From Candidatus Parcubacteria bacterium (lineage in GTDB: Bacteria > Patescibacteriota > Minisyncoccia > Minisyncoccales > JAGMDC01), in NCBI GenBank assembly GCA_023128895.1, contig JAGMDC010000007.1:1-42220 (forward strand): a DNA stretch of 42,220 bases. Reading direction: 5' to 3'. Below, piece by piece: positions 34,191-42,204 of the stretch (its first letter is position 1; every line of letters starts with the position of its first letter). Made by a program: the position numbers and the translations under genes. Under the pieces are notes generated by a model. The model ran no database searches. It was not told the DNA's origin and was given only the letters and a program-made list of their open reading frames with translations.

Positions 34191-34655
34191 TTACCAACAA
34201 TCAAGACCAGTAACGCTAGGCGAAGTAGTTAAATCCATTCTTGCTCCTTTATGGGAAGCGGCATAATATGTCCCATCCTCTTTATCATTTTTCGCCCAAA
34301 CACAAAATCTTTGGTCAGCGCCCGCAGCAGTATTATCTACCCAATTATAAGCCCTCCCGCTAGTTGGATCGTCTGGCATTCCTGACGCCGGCATATAGGT
34401 GCCAATACCGCCTGCTTTAGCGGCGGTATAGTTTAAATATGCGGGATACTTATCATTAGCAACATCGCTGTAAAATAATTCACAGGCAGTTCCCATCTGC
34501 CTCATATCCGACTGCCTTCGCGCGTCTCGCGCTTTTGCTCTGGCTCCTCCCATTGAAACCAGCACAATTGACGATAAAATTCCAATAATGGAAATAACAA
34601 CCAATAATTCAATCAATGTGAAACCTTTATGTTTTCTAGCAAATATTTTTAACAT
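34191..34655 (-). CDS. Type IV pilin (PilA/PulG-like), copy 1
   Basis: 154 residues. Prepilin leader of ten residues ([11 protein letters not shown]) cut before [15 protein letters not shown], with Glu at +5, a long hydrophobic helix, and then an [16 protein letters not shown] helix. The globular domain ends with two Cys regions (FCVWAK, LDCW) and a conserved [12 protein letters not shown]. The first 70 or so residues are identical to copy 2; the C-terminal half differs. Likely a major or alternate pilin assembled by the neighbouring PilB. The gene is preceded by a leader of about 100 bases and a DnaA box (34780). Confidence 0.93.
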   Translation of the reverse strand: MLKIFARKHKGFTLIELLVVISIIGILSSIVLVSMGGARAKARDARRQSDMRQMGTACELFYSDVANDKYPAYLNYTAAKAGGIGTYMPASGMPDDPTSGRAYNWVDNTAAGADQRFCVWAKNDKEDGTYYAASHKGARMDLTTSPSVTGLDCW

Positions 34656-34779
34656 AATTAGATTGTCAATGATTAATGCTCAATAATCAGTGACAAATAA
34701 TAAATTATTAATTTTGTCCGACCTTTGATTATATTATTTTTAATATATTTTATAATACCATGTTCTAAAAAAAAGTTGT

Positions 34780-34788
34780 TGTGGATAA
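34780..34788 (-). promoter_or_regulatory. Perfect DnaA box upstream of pilin 1
   Basis: TGTGGATAA on the plus strand, i.e. TTATCCACA on the pilin strand, about 125 bases upstream of the start codon. It is inside the duplicated unit. Confidence 0.5.
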
Positions 34789-34820
34789 CTTTTTAGTTTC
34801 CGCGGGCTGTAAATTAAATA

Positions 34821-34846
34821 AAAACAGGGGAATCCCCCTGTTTTTT
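34821..34846. terminator. Terminator of pilin 2
   Basis: ACAGGGG, loop AATC, CCCCTGT and T's. It is the duplicate of the terminator at 34138, 683 bases away, and it ends the transcript of the upstream pilin gene. Confidence 0.9.
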
Positions 34847-34873
34847 AATCTAAATAAATAAACTATATCAATT

Positions 34874-35338
34874 TTACCAGCAAGCGCAAGTCGTTGGAAC
34901 GGTGGTTAAATCCATTCTCGCTCCTTTATGAGAAGCGGCAAACCATGTTGCGCCATCATCTGATTTCGCAAAAACGCAAAATTTTTGATCATCATTGCAA
35001 CCACCAATACCAGCAGTATTATCTATCCAGACATAAGTATTACTGCCGGGATCAGCTGGCATTCCTGACGCTGGCATATAAGTGCCAATACCTCCTGCTT
35101 TAGCAAGTGCATAGGTTGCGTATTGAGGATACTTATCATTAGCAACGTCGCTGTAAAATAATTCACAGGCAGTTCCCATTTGCCTCATATCTGACTGTCT
35201 CCGCGCGTCTCTGGCTTTTGCTCTTGCTCCTCCCATCGAAACCAGCACAATTGACGATAAAATTCCAATAATGGAAATAACAACCAATAATTCAATCAAT
35301 GTGAAACCTTTATGTTTTCTAGCAAATATTTTTAACAT
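34874..35338 (-). CDS. Type IV pilin (PilA/PulG-like), copy 2
   Basis: 154 residues, same leader and helix as copy 1 and identical to it through NDKYP, then diverging ([12 protein letters not shown] against AYLNYTAAKAGG). It carries an extra Cys ([10 protein letters not shown]) and ends TTCACW, so its disulfide pattern may differ. The offset between the copies is 683 bp and includes the upstream leader and terminator, so the whole unit was duplicated in tandem. Confidence 0.93.
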   Translation of the reverse strand: MLKIFARKHKGFTLIELLVVISIIGILSSIVLVSMGGARAKARDARRQSDMRQMGTACELFYSDVANDKYPQYATYALAKAGGIGTYMPASGMPADPGSNTYVWIDNTAGIGGCNDDQKFCVFAKSDDGATWFAASHKGARMDLTTVPTTCACW

Positions 35339-35481
35339 AATTAGATTGTCAATGATTAATGCTCAATAATCAGTGACAAATAATAAATTATTAATTTTGT
35401 CCGACCTTTGATTATATTATTTTTAATATATTTTATATTGTTCTACACTCTCATAATACCATGTTCTAAAAAAAAAGTTGT

Positions 35482-35490
35482 TGTGGATAA
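35482..35490 (-). promoter_or_regulatory. Perfect DnaA box upstream of pilin 2
   Basis: TGTGGATAA on the plus strand. It is the counterpart of the box at 34780, but 702 bases away because this copy has an insertion of about 19 bases between box and gene. It also lies 16 bases before the -35 of the small ORF. Confidence 0.5.
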
Positions 35491-35505
35491 CTTTTTGCTA
35501 AAGGG

Positions 35506-35533
35506 TTGACAAATATGATTAAAAAAATATAAT
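35506..35533 (+). promoter_or_regulatory. Near-perfect sigma-70 promoter of the small ORF
   Basis: TTGACA (35506-35511), a 16-bp spacer, TATAAT (35528-35533). The best promoter match in the window. A second TATAAT at 35559 lacks a good -35. Transcription would start near 35540. Confidence 0.85.
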
Positions 35534-35590
35534 GGTGGTATATCCTGAAAAGGTCGAATATAATTAGATAATGAATTTTAAAAAAATAAT

Positions 35591-35716
35591 ATGGAATACG
35601 AAACTTTAATTAGTCAGGCCCCAGTCGAAGGTGAAGGCGAAGAAACTCCTGCAACTCCTGAAACAGGAGAAGAGGGAGAAAAAAAAGAGGAAGGAACTTC
35701 TGACAACGACCTGTAA
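35591..35716 (+). CDS. Small acidic protein of 41 residues (or a small RNA)
   Basis: The ORF reads MEYETLISQAPVEGEGEE, then TPATPETGEEGEKKEEGTSDNDL and stop: about one third Glu, no hydrophobic stretch, no Cys. Not recognised. It has a private consensus promoter and a strong terminator, so it is a complete transcription unit of about 210 bases that should be highly expressed. A very acidic, probably disordered peptide could bind basic proteins or act as a chaperone. Alternatively the RNA itself is the product. Confidence 0.6.
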   Translation: MEYETLISQAPVEGEGEETPATPETGEEGEKKEEGTSDNDL

Positions 35717-35727
35717 ATCTCAAATTC

Positions 35728-35750
35728 AAAAACCCCCATTGGGGGTTTTT
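35728..35750 (+). terminator. Terminator of the small ORF
   Basis: AAAAACCCCC, loop ATT, GGGGGTTTTT: a classic intrinsic terminator directly after the small ORF stop. Confidence 0.95.
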
Positions 35751-35810
35751 GATTACTATATTATATGTTTATATGCTAAAATATTTATATATTAATATGA
35801 TTTCATAATT

Positions 35811-37754
35811 ATGGTTCAAAGAAAATTCCACAGAGAAATATACAAAGAAAGTAAAAAAAAGAAAGGTGCAAAAATATTAGTGAAATTTTTTTTCTCCTGT
35901 TTTTTTATTTTTGTTTTCAGTATCCTCGCATTATTTGTCTATTATGCGAAAGAGCTTCCAAGGCCTGAAAAATTCACGGAAAGGCAATTTAATGAATCCA
36001 CAAAAATATACGACAAAACAGGCGAAATTCTTTTATACAAGATATACGGCGAAGAAAAAAGAACAATAGTTCCTTTGAACGAAATTTCCGAGAATTTAAA
36101 AAACGCTGTAATAGCAATAGAAGACAAAAATTTTTATAATCATCACGGGATTGATTTCAAAGGAACAATGCGCGCCATATCTGTGAACTTAAAATCAAAA
36201 AAACCGAGCCAGGGCGGGTCAACTATCACGCAGCAGCTTATCAGGTCAACGTTTTTAACCAGAACAAAGACAATTGAAAGAAAAATAAGGGAAATTATTT
36301 TAACAATAGAAATTGAAAAAAAATATTCCAAAGACCAGATATTGGAATGGTATCTTAATCAGGTTCCGTTTGGGAGTAATGCTTACGGCGCGGAAGCCGC
36401 GAGCCAAACATATTTCAAAAAACCGGCAAAAGACCTCACAATAGAAGAATCAGCTGTTTTGGCCGGCTTAATACGCGCCCCAAGTTATCTGTCGCCTTAT
36501 GGAAAAAATAAAGATGAATTGCTAATCCGCAAAAACCATATTCTGAAAAAAATGGCTGAACGTAACTATATTTCAGAAGAACAAGCGAACCAAGCCATAG
36601 AAAAAGAAATCATATTTGCTCCGAATATAACAGAAATCAAAGCCCCGCATTTCACGCTTTATGTGAAAAAACTTTTAGAGGAAAAATACAGCGAAAGTTT
36701 CTTAAAAGAAAAGGGGTTAAAGGTCTATACTTCATTAAACTGGAATTTGCAGAAAATAGCAGAGCAAGTGATAGAACAAGGTGTTGAAACCAATGTAAAG
36801 TATTATAACGCGCATAACGCGGCTTTAGTTGCCATAGACCCGAATACCGGCGAAATCATGGCTATGAAGGGCTGCAAAGATTATTTTGGCAACGTAGAAC
36901 CAGAGGGATGTATTGCCGGAAAAAATTGCTTGTTTGAACCAGAAGTAAACATAGCGATTTACGGCATAGGCAGACAGCCCGGCTCAACCTTCAAGCCGTT
37001 TGCTTATGTAACTGCTTTTAGCAAGGGCTACACAAAGAATACAATAGTTGTGGATAGAAAAACTAACTTTGGAAAATATGGGACTAATAAAAATTATATT
37101 CCGCAAAATTACGACGGACTTTTCAGGGGGCCCGTTACATTAAAAACAGCGCTTGCCCAATCGTTAAATGTGCCCGCGGTAAAGGTTTTGGTAAATTTGG
37201 CTGGGATAGGCGACAGTATTAAAACAGCGCAAAATTTAGGCATCACAACATTAAAGCCGCCTTATGGCGCTTCTATTGTATTAGGCGGCTGGGAAGTAAG
37301 ATTATTGGAGATAACCTCGGCTTATGGAGTTTTCGCCGCTGACGGGCTAAAAATACCGCCTGTGAGTATCTTAAAAATTGAGGACAGCAAAGGAAATATT
37401 ATTTTTGAAAATGAAAAAACCCCTCAAAGGGTTTTAGGAACTAAAGAAACAAGAACCTTGAACAGTATTTTATCAGACAATAAAGCGAGGTCTCCTATGT
37501 TTGGGTCTAATTCTAATTTATATATAAGAGATTATCAAGTTGCGGGCAAGACAGGGACAACAGAGGAGTATAAAGACGCTTGGACATTAGGATATACGCC
37601 TTCTCTGGTATGCGGGGTCTGGGCAGGGAACAATAACGGAACTGTTATGGCTAAAAAACCCGCTGTCACTATTGCCGGGCATATTTGGAAAAATTTTATG
37701 ACCCAAACCCTTCCATTATTTCCCAAACAAAATTTCCCGCCAATAAATAACTAA
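35811..37754 (+). CDS. Bifunctional penicillin-binding protein 1A (class A PBP)
   Basis: 647 residues. An N-terminal basic segment and one membrane helix (about 22-45) anchor it. The GT51 glycosyltransferase domain has IEDKNFYNHHG (catalytic E104) and GGSTITQQL. The transpeptidase domain has STFK (S392 nucleophile), SLN (S451) and KTGT (K580). It polymerises and cross-links peptidoglycan outside the membrane. The start at 35811 has no Shine-Dalgarno sequence. Its stop overlaps the convergent dnaN stop by four bases. Confidence 0.96.
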   Translation: MVQRKFHREIYKESKKKKGAKILVKFFFSCFFIFVFSILALFVYYAKELPRPEKFTERQFNESTKIYDKTGEILLYKIYGEEKRTIVPLNEISENLKNAVIAIEDKNFYNHHGIDFKGTMRAISVNLKSKKPSQGGSTITQQLIRSTFLTRTKTIERKIREIILTIEIEKKYSKDQILEWYLNQVPFGSNAYGAEAASQTYFKKPAKDLTIEESAVLAGLIRAPSYLSPYGKNKDELLIRKNHILKKMAERNYISEEQANQAIEKEIIFAPNITEIKAPHFTLYVKKLLEEKYSESFLKEKGLKVYTSLNWNLQKIAEQVIEQGVETNVKYYNAHNAALVAIDPNTGEIMAMKGCKDYFGNVEPEGCIAGKNCLFEPEVNIAIYGIGRQPGSTFKPFAYVTAFSKGYTKNTIVVDRKTNFGKYGTNKNYIPQNYDGLFRGPVTLKTALAQSLNVPAVKVLVNLAGIGDSIKTAQNLGITTLKPPYGASIVLGGWEVRLLEITSAYGVFAADGLKIPPVSILKIEDSKGNIIFENEKTPQRVLGTKETRTLNSILSDNKARSPMFGSNSNLYIRDYQVAGKTGTTEEYKDAWTLGYTPSLVCGVWAGNNNGTVMAKKPAVTIAGHIWKNFMTQTLPLFPKQNFPPINN

Positions 37755-38875
37755 ATTCCCTTAATGGGCATTACTACATAAAGGTAATTTTCATCTCCTT
37801 TTGGCTTTAATATTGCGGGGCCTTCTTCGCTGCTCAATTTTATAACCACTTCAGAACTGCTAAGATGCGCGAGCCCGTCTAATAAATACTTCCAATTAAA
37901 GGAAATTATCATATCTTTCCCTTTTATTTTTGATTTAAGAATAGATTGATTTTCCCCTAATTCCGTGTTTTGTGAAAAAATTTCCATTTCTTGTTCTTTT
38001 TCTTTTACTTTTATTTTCACTTCATTTGTATTTCCTGAAAATAAAGAGGCAGTTTTAATTTGATTTAAAAATTCATCTCTTGAAACAATAATTTCTGTTT
38101 TATATTCTTTCGGAATAATTTCCTGATAATTTGGATATTGCCCTTCTATTAAACGGGAAATAATTTGAATTCTTGGTTTTGAAATTTCTAAAAACGGTTC
38201 TTCAAATAAAACCTGATTAGAAGAAAAATATACTTTCATTTTTGTGTTTTTCTGGGAAAAAATATTCACAACAGTATGCGCTGTTTTTTGAGGAAGTATA
38301 AAAGAATTATTTTTTTGTATCTCTTTTTCAAAATAAAGAATTTTTTCAGCCAAACGGAAACTGTCCGTGCTTGCTAAATTTACTTTATTTTTTTGGAAAT
38401 TAAAATATATTCCTGAAAATTCCGGTTTAGTTTGATTAAGTGTTGTAAAATCAACTACTTGGGATATTCCCTGCGAAAAAGGAGAACTATTTATTTCAAT
38501 AAAATTTTCTGTTTCTATTTTTGGGATAATAGGAAAATCTTCTACTGAATCCCCTTTTATTTGAGTTTTGTAATTTTTACACTCAATATACAGCGCTTTA
38601 TTTTTAACCTCTAATTGGATTTTTTCATCCGGGAGTGAACTAATAAAACTGTATAAAAATTTTGCCGGAACAGTTATTCCTCCTTGTTTTTCAACTTTAC
38701 ATAAAGCCCAATAATTTATTCCTATTTCCAAATCAGTTCCTGATAATTTTAATAAATTTTCCTCTGTGGAAATTAAAATATTATTTAATATAGGTAAAGT
38801 TAAATTTCTTCCTATTATTTTTTCTATAATCTCCAAACCTTTTTTTAAATTTTCTTTTAGAATTATTATTTTCAT
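37751..38875 (-). CDS. dnaN: DNA polymerase III beta subunit (sliding clamp)
   Basis: 374 residues, the normal clamp length, with three similar beta-clamp domains. Clear marks are TLPILNNILISTEENLLKLSGTDLEIGI at the N-terminus, ISRLIEGQYPNYQEIIPKEYK in the middle, and the C-terminal YLYVVMPIKGI. It lies downstream of dnaA on the same strand across an AT-rich spacer. A TATAAT on the minus strand (38907-38902) and GAGGGG twelve bases before the ATG suggest its own promoter and a short leader. Confidence 0.96.
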   Translation of the reverse strand: MKIIILKENLKKGLEIIEKIIGRNLTLPILNNILISTEENLLKLSGTDLEIGINYWALCKVEKQGGITVPAKFLYSFISSLPDEKIQLEVKNKALYIECKNYKTQIKGDSVEDFPIIPKIETENFIEINSSPFSQGISQVVDFTTLNQTKPEFSGIYFNFQKNKVNLASTDSFRLAEKILYFEKEIQKNNSFILPQKTAHTVVNIFSQKNTKMKVYFSSNQVLFEEPFLEISKPRIQIISRLIEGQYPNYQEIIPKEYKTEIIVSRDEFLNQIKTASLFSGNTNEVKIKVKEKEQEMEIFSQNTELGENQSILKSKIKGKDMIISFNWKYLLDGLAHLSSSEVVIKLSSEEGPAILKPKGDENYLYVVMPIKGI

Positions 38876-39121
38876 TTTTTATATTTTTCCCCTCACTCTT
38901 AATTATAATAAATTAATATATTATATTTATTATAATTATTATGAAAGTATTATTTTATATTTTTATTCTTATTTAAGATTGAATGAATTGTGGATAAATA
39001 TGTGAAGAGAATATTTAATAATTTGTTAATAATTTTATTATTTTATAGTTATATATTTTTATAGTTATTTTATCTATATTGTTATCCTCTTTTAATCCCC
39101 ATTTTATTCCCATATTTTTCC
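38876..39121. other. Candidate chromosomal origin (oriC) between dnaA and dnaN
   Basis: 246 bp of almost pure A/T with long runs such as TTAATATATTATATTTATTATAA, suited to unwinding. One perfect DnaA box (TGTGGATAA, 38989-38997) and a weaker TTATCCTCT (39082-39090) are present. Position between dnaA and dnaN is a common oriC site. The low number of boxes is a weakness; the space upstream of dnaA (40514-40661, with TGTGGAAAA at 40548) is the alternative. Confidence 0.55.
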
Positions 39122-40477
39122 TTACGACTGGTAGTATAATCTTTGTTTTATTATATTAATTTCTTCATTTAATGTCTCATTTTCTTGTATTTCTTTTGAG
39201 ATTTTTGAGCAAGCGTATATTGTTGTTGTATGGTCTTTGCCTTGGAATTTTCTGCCAATAAAAGGAAATGAACATTTTAATAAATCCCTTAGAAGATACA
39301 TTGCTATTTGCCTTGGTTTTACAATTTCTTTTTTTCTAGTTGAAAGAAAAAGGTCTTTTTCTTTCAAATCATAAAAATTTGCCACAATAGTTATTATTTT
39401 TTTAGGATTAATTGGTTTTTGCGGCGCTAAAATTATATTTTTCAAGATTTTTTTAATTACATTAAGGTCAATATCTTGATTGCTTATTTTTTTATGAATA
39501 GCAATTTTATTTATCGCGCCTTCTAATTCACGGATATTTTTTTGAATATTTTCGGCAACATATTCCAATACTTCGTCAGATAAATCAATTTTTCTTTCTT
39601 TTGTTTTTACTTTTAATATAGCGATTCTTGTTTCAATATCGGGAATTCCCACATCAACAATCATTCCGCCTTCAAATCTTGACCTTAACCGTTCTTCCAT
39701 AGAGGGAATTGCTTTTGGCAATCTGTCTGAAGAAATAATCATTTGCTTGTTGTTTTGGTATAAAGTGTTGAAAATATGGAAAAATTCTTCCTGGGTTTTC
39801 TCTTTTCCAGCCAGAAATTGTATGTCATCAATTATTAAAACATCAGTTTTTTTGAAATCATTTTTGAAATTTTCAATATTATGCTCTCTTATAGAATTTA
39901 CCACTCCGGAAATGAATTTTTCAGAAGAAATATATTTTATTCTTTTTTTAGGGAATTTTTTATTAACTTCATTCCCTATTGCCTGAATAAGATGCGTCTT
40001 ACCCAAGCCAACGCCGCCGTACACAAACAAAGGATTATAGACCAATCCAGGTTTTTTACAAATAGCCTGCGCCGCGGCGTGCGGAAGTTCGTTAAAAGAT
40101 CCGACCACAAAATTTTCAAAAATATAGCGCGGATTTAAGTTGGTTTCTTTATTTATCTTGAATTCCTGGAAGTCTAATTGGTTTTCGTTAAATACGTTTT
40201 GCTGGGGAATCTCTTTTTTGGTTTCAAGGACTGTCTTCGCGATGTCATATTTGATTTCCTTAATTTCTTGGTCTAAATCGCGCAGAATTTTTAAAATAGA
40301 TTTATTGTATTTATTTTCCAACCATTCTTTGGAAAAATTATTTGGTACAGAAACAATAACTTTCTCTCCTGTTTTATCTAAAATTTTAGTGTTCTTAAAC
40401 CAGGTGGCGAAATTTGCAGGAGACATATTAAATTGGACCTGGGCAAGCACTGCCTGCCATAATTCTTCCTTAGTCAT
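39122..40477 (-). CDS. dnaA: Chromosomal replication initiator DnaA
   Basis: 451 residues from the ATG at 40477 (MTKEELWQAVLAQVQFNMSP). Domain I at the N-terminus, AAA+ domain with Walker A GGVGLGKTH at about 155, Walker B VLIIDDIQF, and the C-terminal DNA-binding helix-turn-helix with the DnaA signature GRKFQGKDHTTTIYA. It melts oriC and loads the helicase. I chose 40477 over the upstream ATGs (40513, 40486) because a good promoter places transcription start right at it and because DnaA proteins usually begin at this point. Confidence 0.96.
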   Translation of the reverse strand: MTKEELWQAVLAQVQFNMSPANFATWFKNTKILDKTGEKVIVSVPNNFSKEWLENKYNKSILKILRDLDQEIKEIKYDIAKTVLETKKEIPQQNVFNENQLDFQEFKINKETNLNPRYIFENFVVGSFNELPHAAAQAICKKPGLVYNPLFVYGGVGLGKTHLIQAIGNEVNKKFPKKRIKYISSEKFISGVVNSIREHNIENFKNDFKKTDVLIIDDIQFLAGKEKTQEEFFHIFNTLYQNNKQMIISSDRLPKAIPSMEERLRSRFEGGMIVDVGIPDIETRIAILKVKTKERKIDLSDEVLEYVAENIQKNIRELEGAINKIAIHKKISNQDIDLNVIKKILKNIILAPQKPINPKKIITIVANFYDLKEKDLFLSTRKKEIVKPRQIAMYLLRDLLKCSFPFIGRKFQGKDHTTTIYACSKISKEIQENETLNEEINIIKQRLYYQS

Positions 40478-40484
40478 TAGTGCC

Positions 40485-40513
40485 ATTATATCATTTCCAA
40501 GAGACAATGGCAA
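40485..40513 (-). promoter_or_regulatory. dnaA promoter, probably leaderless
   Basis: On the minus strand TTGCCA (40513-40508), a 17-bp spacer, TATAAT (40490-40485) preceded by TGA as an extended -10. Seven bases separate it from the ATG at 40477, so the transcript should start at or one base before the start codon. Confidence 0.7.
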
Positions 40514-40547
40514 AATAAATACAAGGCAGATAAATATGTTAATAACC

Positions 40548-40556
40548 TGTGGAAAA
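40548..40556. promoter_or_regulatory. DnaA-box-like site upstream of dnaA
   Basis: TGTGGAAAA, one mismatch from consensus, lies about 35 bases upstream of the dnaA -35. It is placed for autoregulation or as part of an origin. Confidence 0.4.
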
Positions 40557-40626
40557 CCTGTGAGAATAATTTTTTACTTTCAAATTTTTTTTCAAACATA
40601 ATTTTTGAAGCAGGACCTTAAAAATC

Positions 40627-40655
40627 TTGAAAATTTAGGGATTTGCTGATATTAT
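40627..40655 (+). promoter_or_regulatory. Leaderless promoter of the gene at 40662
   Basis: TTGAAA (40627-40632), a 17-bp spacer, TATTAT (40650-40655) preceded by TGA. The +1 is expected at 40662, the A of the ATG. Geometry is identical to the gyrA promoter. Confidence 0.65.
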
Positions 40656-40661
40656 GAAATA

Positions 40662-41111
40662 ATGCTGTCAAGTCTTAAAAATTCTTCTATACTAGCGCTT
40701 GCTGTGTCGTTTGCCGCGGTTTTTTTATTGGTTTGGGGTCTGAGCTGGCAGTATCATAAAATAGCAGAGCAAAATCAAGGGAAAATTGAAACAATTGAGC
40801 AAATAATGGAAAAAAATTCAGCAAAAGAGATGTTGAACAAATTTATGGACGCGCGTATTGTTAAACAAGAAGACCAGGCAAAAATTTATTTCACTGAAAA
40901 CGCGATGGAACAATATATCCAGAATAAATTTGTTTTAATAAACGATTTCAAAAGTTTTAAAATATCAAATACAGAGAGATTAGAGGATGAAAAATTTAGA
41001 TTTGTTGTTAAAATTCAAGAAAACAATAATATTAATGAGGTAATTGAAATAATTGCTATTATTAAAATTTCAGACCAATACTACATCAATTCTGTAGAAA
41101 TCGCTGGATGA
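40662..41111 (+). CDS. Hypothetical membrane-anchored protein
   Basis: 149 residues, not recognised. One N-terminal helix (about 9-30) acts as anchor, then a soluble alpha/beta domain of about 110 residues (KEMLNKFMDARIVKQEDQAKIYFTENA; FRFVVKIQENNNINEVIEII) with the size and helix-then-sheet order of an NTF2/SnoaL-like domain (weak inference). It is transcribed divergently from dnaA and ends in its own terminator. Confidence 0.7.
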   Translation: MLSSLKNSSILALAVSFAAVFLLVWGLSWQYHKIAEQNQGKIETIEQIMEKNSAKEMLNKFMDARIVKQEDQAKIYFTENAMEQYIQNKFVLINDFKSFKISNTERLEDEKFRFVVKIQENNNINEVIEIIAIIKISDQYYINSVEIAG

Positions 41112-41145
41112 CGCGAATTAAGAATTAAGAAAAAACCGGGAAATT

Positions 41146-41176
41146 AAAAAATCGGAAGTTCGTTTTCCGATTTTTA
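41146..41176. terminator. Convergent terminator
   Basis: AAAAAATCGGAA, short loop, TTCCGATTTTT. It lies between the plus-strand hypothetical gene and the minus-strand synthase and could serve both. Confidence 0.85.
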
Positions 41177-41226
41177 GTTTGTAAAAGAAAAAAAAATTCC
41201 TAATTTGATTGTGGCGCTAAACCAAA

Positions 41227-42132
41227 TCAGGATATTTTTAGGATATGTGAGAAAAAGGTAGCTAGAACTGCTTTCAATATGCAAAACAGAAAAATAATGT
41301 TATCAGAAGTTTTTGCGTAATTTTTTCTCAAATAATAATCGTCTTTTACTATGCGTCCAAGATAAAATTCGTATTTGGCGAGAAGTATTTCAAACGCTAT
41401 TTTGTGCCGCAATAAATGAGGATTTTTGTAGAAATCATTTTTTGTGATAGCAAATTGCGACTTTGCAAAGGATATTTTGCCCTTGACCCACTTTCTGAAA
41501 TTAGGACTATTTATCTCTGTCTTCAGCGAGTTCGCTATGCCAAATTTTTCCATATCTTCTTTACTGATATTGATAATTCCAACATTGAGGTCTGAAATAA
41601 AGTCCCTTAAAGTATGGCTCCATTTTGAGCCTATGCCTCCTTGGAACTTTATAACATTATTGCTTAGGCCGCAAAAATAATTGAAAACTTTTATGCAGTT
41701 TTTGGCTTCAATTTCAAAATAATAATTCAAGTTTTTCTCTGTTTGAATTGTCTCTTTTCTCCCTAAATCCTGTTTAATGCAAAAAAGTATTTCATAAATC
41801 GTTTTCAATAATTTGTTGTTTAACGGCGTTAAAAACAATTCTCCGTATTCTAAATTTTTGAATTCATTCGAGTTGTTTGTCTTTTGATATGTTTGAGCCG
41901 CTTGGACTAAATTTATTTGTCTTTTCAAAAATTCTGTTTTTCTTTTTTCGGGATATTCTATATTTATAGAATCAATAATGTCATCCACCCAACGAAGATA
42001 CGAATACCAGCAAAAGAAATACTTTTTTGTACTTTTTCCAAAAAACAATCGCGCCACCCAAAACGTAAATTTACTTTTTTTTGTTATTTTTTCTGCCTTC
42101 CGAAATAATTCCTTTTTTGGATTTTTTTTCAT
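41227..42132 (-). CDS. Squalene/phytoene synthase family protein
   Basis: 301 residues. Both Asp-rich motifs of the trans-prenyl head-to-head synthases are present: WYSYLRWVDDIID near residue 50 (DxxxD) and LRDFISDLNVG near 180 (DxxxD), followed by NISKEDMEKFGI, which matches the YLPxExLxxFGI pattern. These enzymes join two prenyl diphosphates to make squalene or phytoene; the product here is unknown. The middle lacks some usual residues and is Asn/Lys-rich. A clear AGGAGAG lies four bases before ATG 42132, which I prefer to the adjacent ATG at 42135. The gene is one of the few with a Shine-Dalgarno sequence. Confidence 0.75.
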   Translation of the reverse strand: MKKNPKKELFRKAEKITKKSKFTFWVARLFFGKSTKKYFFCWYSYLRWVDDIIDSINIEYPEKRKTEFLKRQINLVQAAQTYQKTNNSNEFKNLEYGELFLTPLNNKLLKTIYEILFCIKQDLGRKETIQTEKNLNYYFEIEAKNCIKVFNYFCGLSNNVIKFQGGIGSKWSHTLRDFISDLNVGIINISKEDMEKFGIANSLKTEINSPNFRKWVKGKISFAKSQFAITKNDFYKNPHLLRHKIAFEILLAKYEFYLGRIVKDDYYLRKNYAKTSDNIIFLFCILKAVLATFFSHILKIS

Positions 42133-42176
42133 CATTCTCTCCTTTTTTTATTTAATTTGATATGTACTATATGCCA

Positions 42177-42204
42177 ATATTACTTTTCTATTCCCAAAAG
42201 TCAA
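42177..42204 (-). promoter_or_regulatory. Promoter of the synthase-like gene
   Basis: On the minus strand TTGACT (42204-42199), a 16-bp spacer, TAATAT (42182-42177). It gives a leader of about 35-40 bases containing the AGGAGAG. Confidence 0.6.

Noticed and set aside
140-42135. Alternative genetic code with UGA as glycine
   Set aside because: ligA, the GNAT gene, clpP and the response regulator end in TGA at their expected lengths, and no conserved gene needs readthrough.
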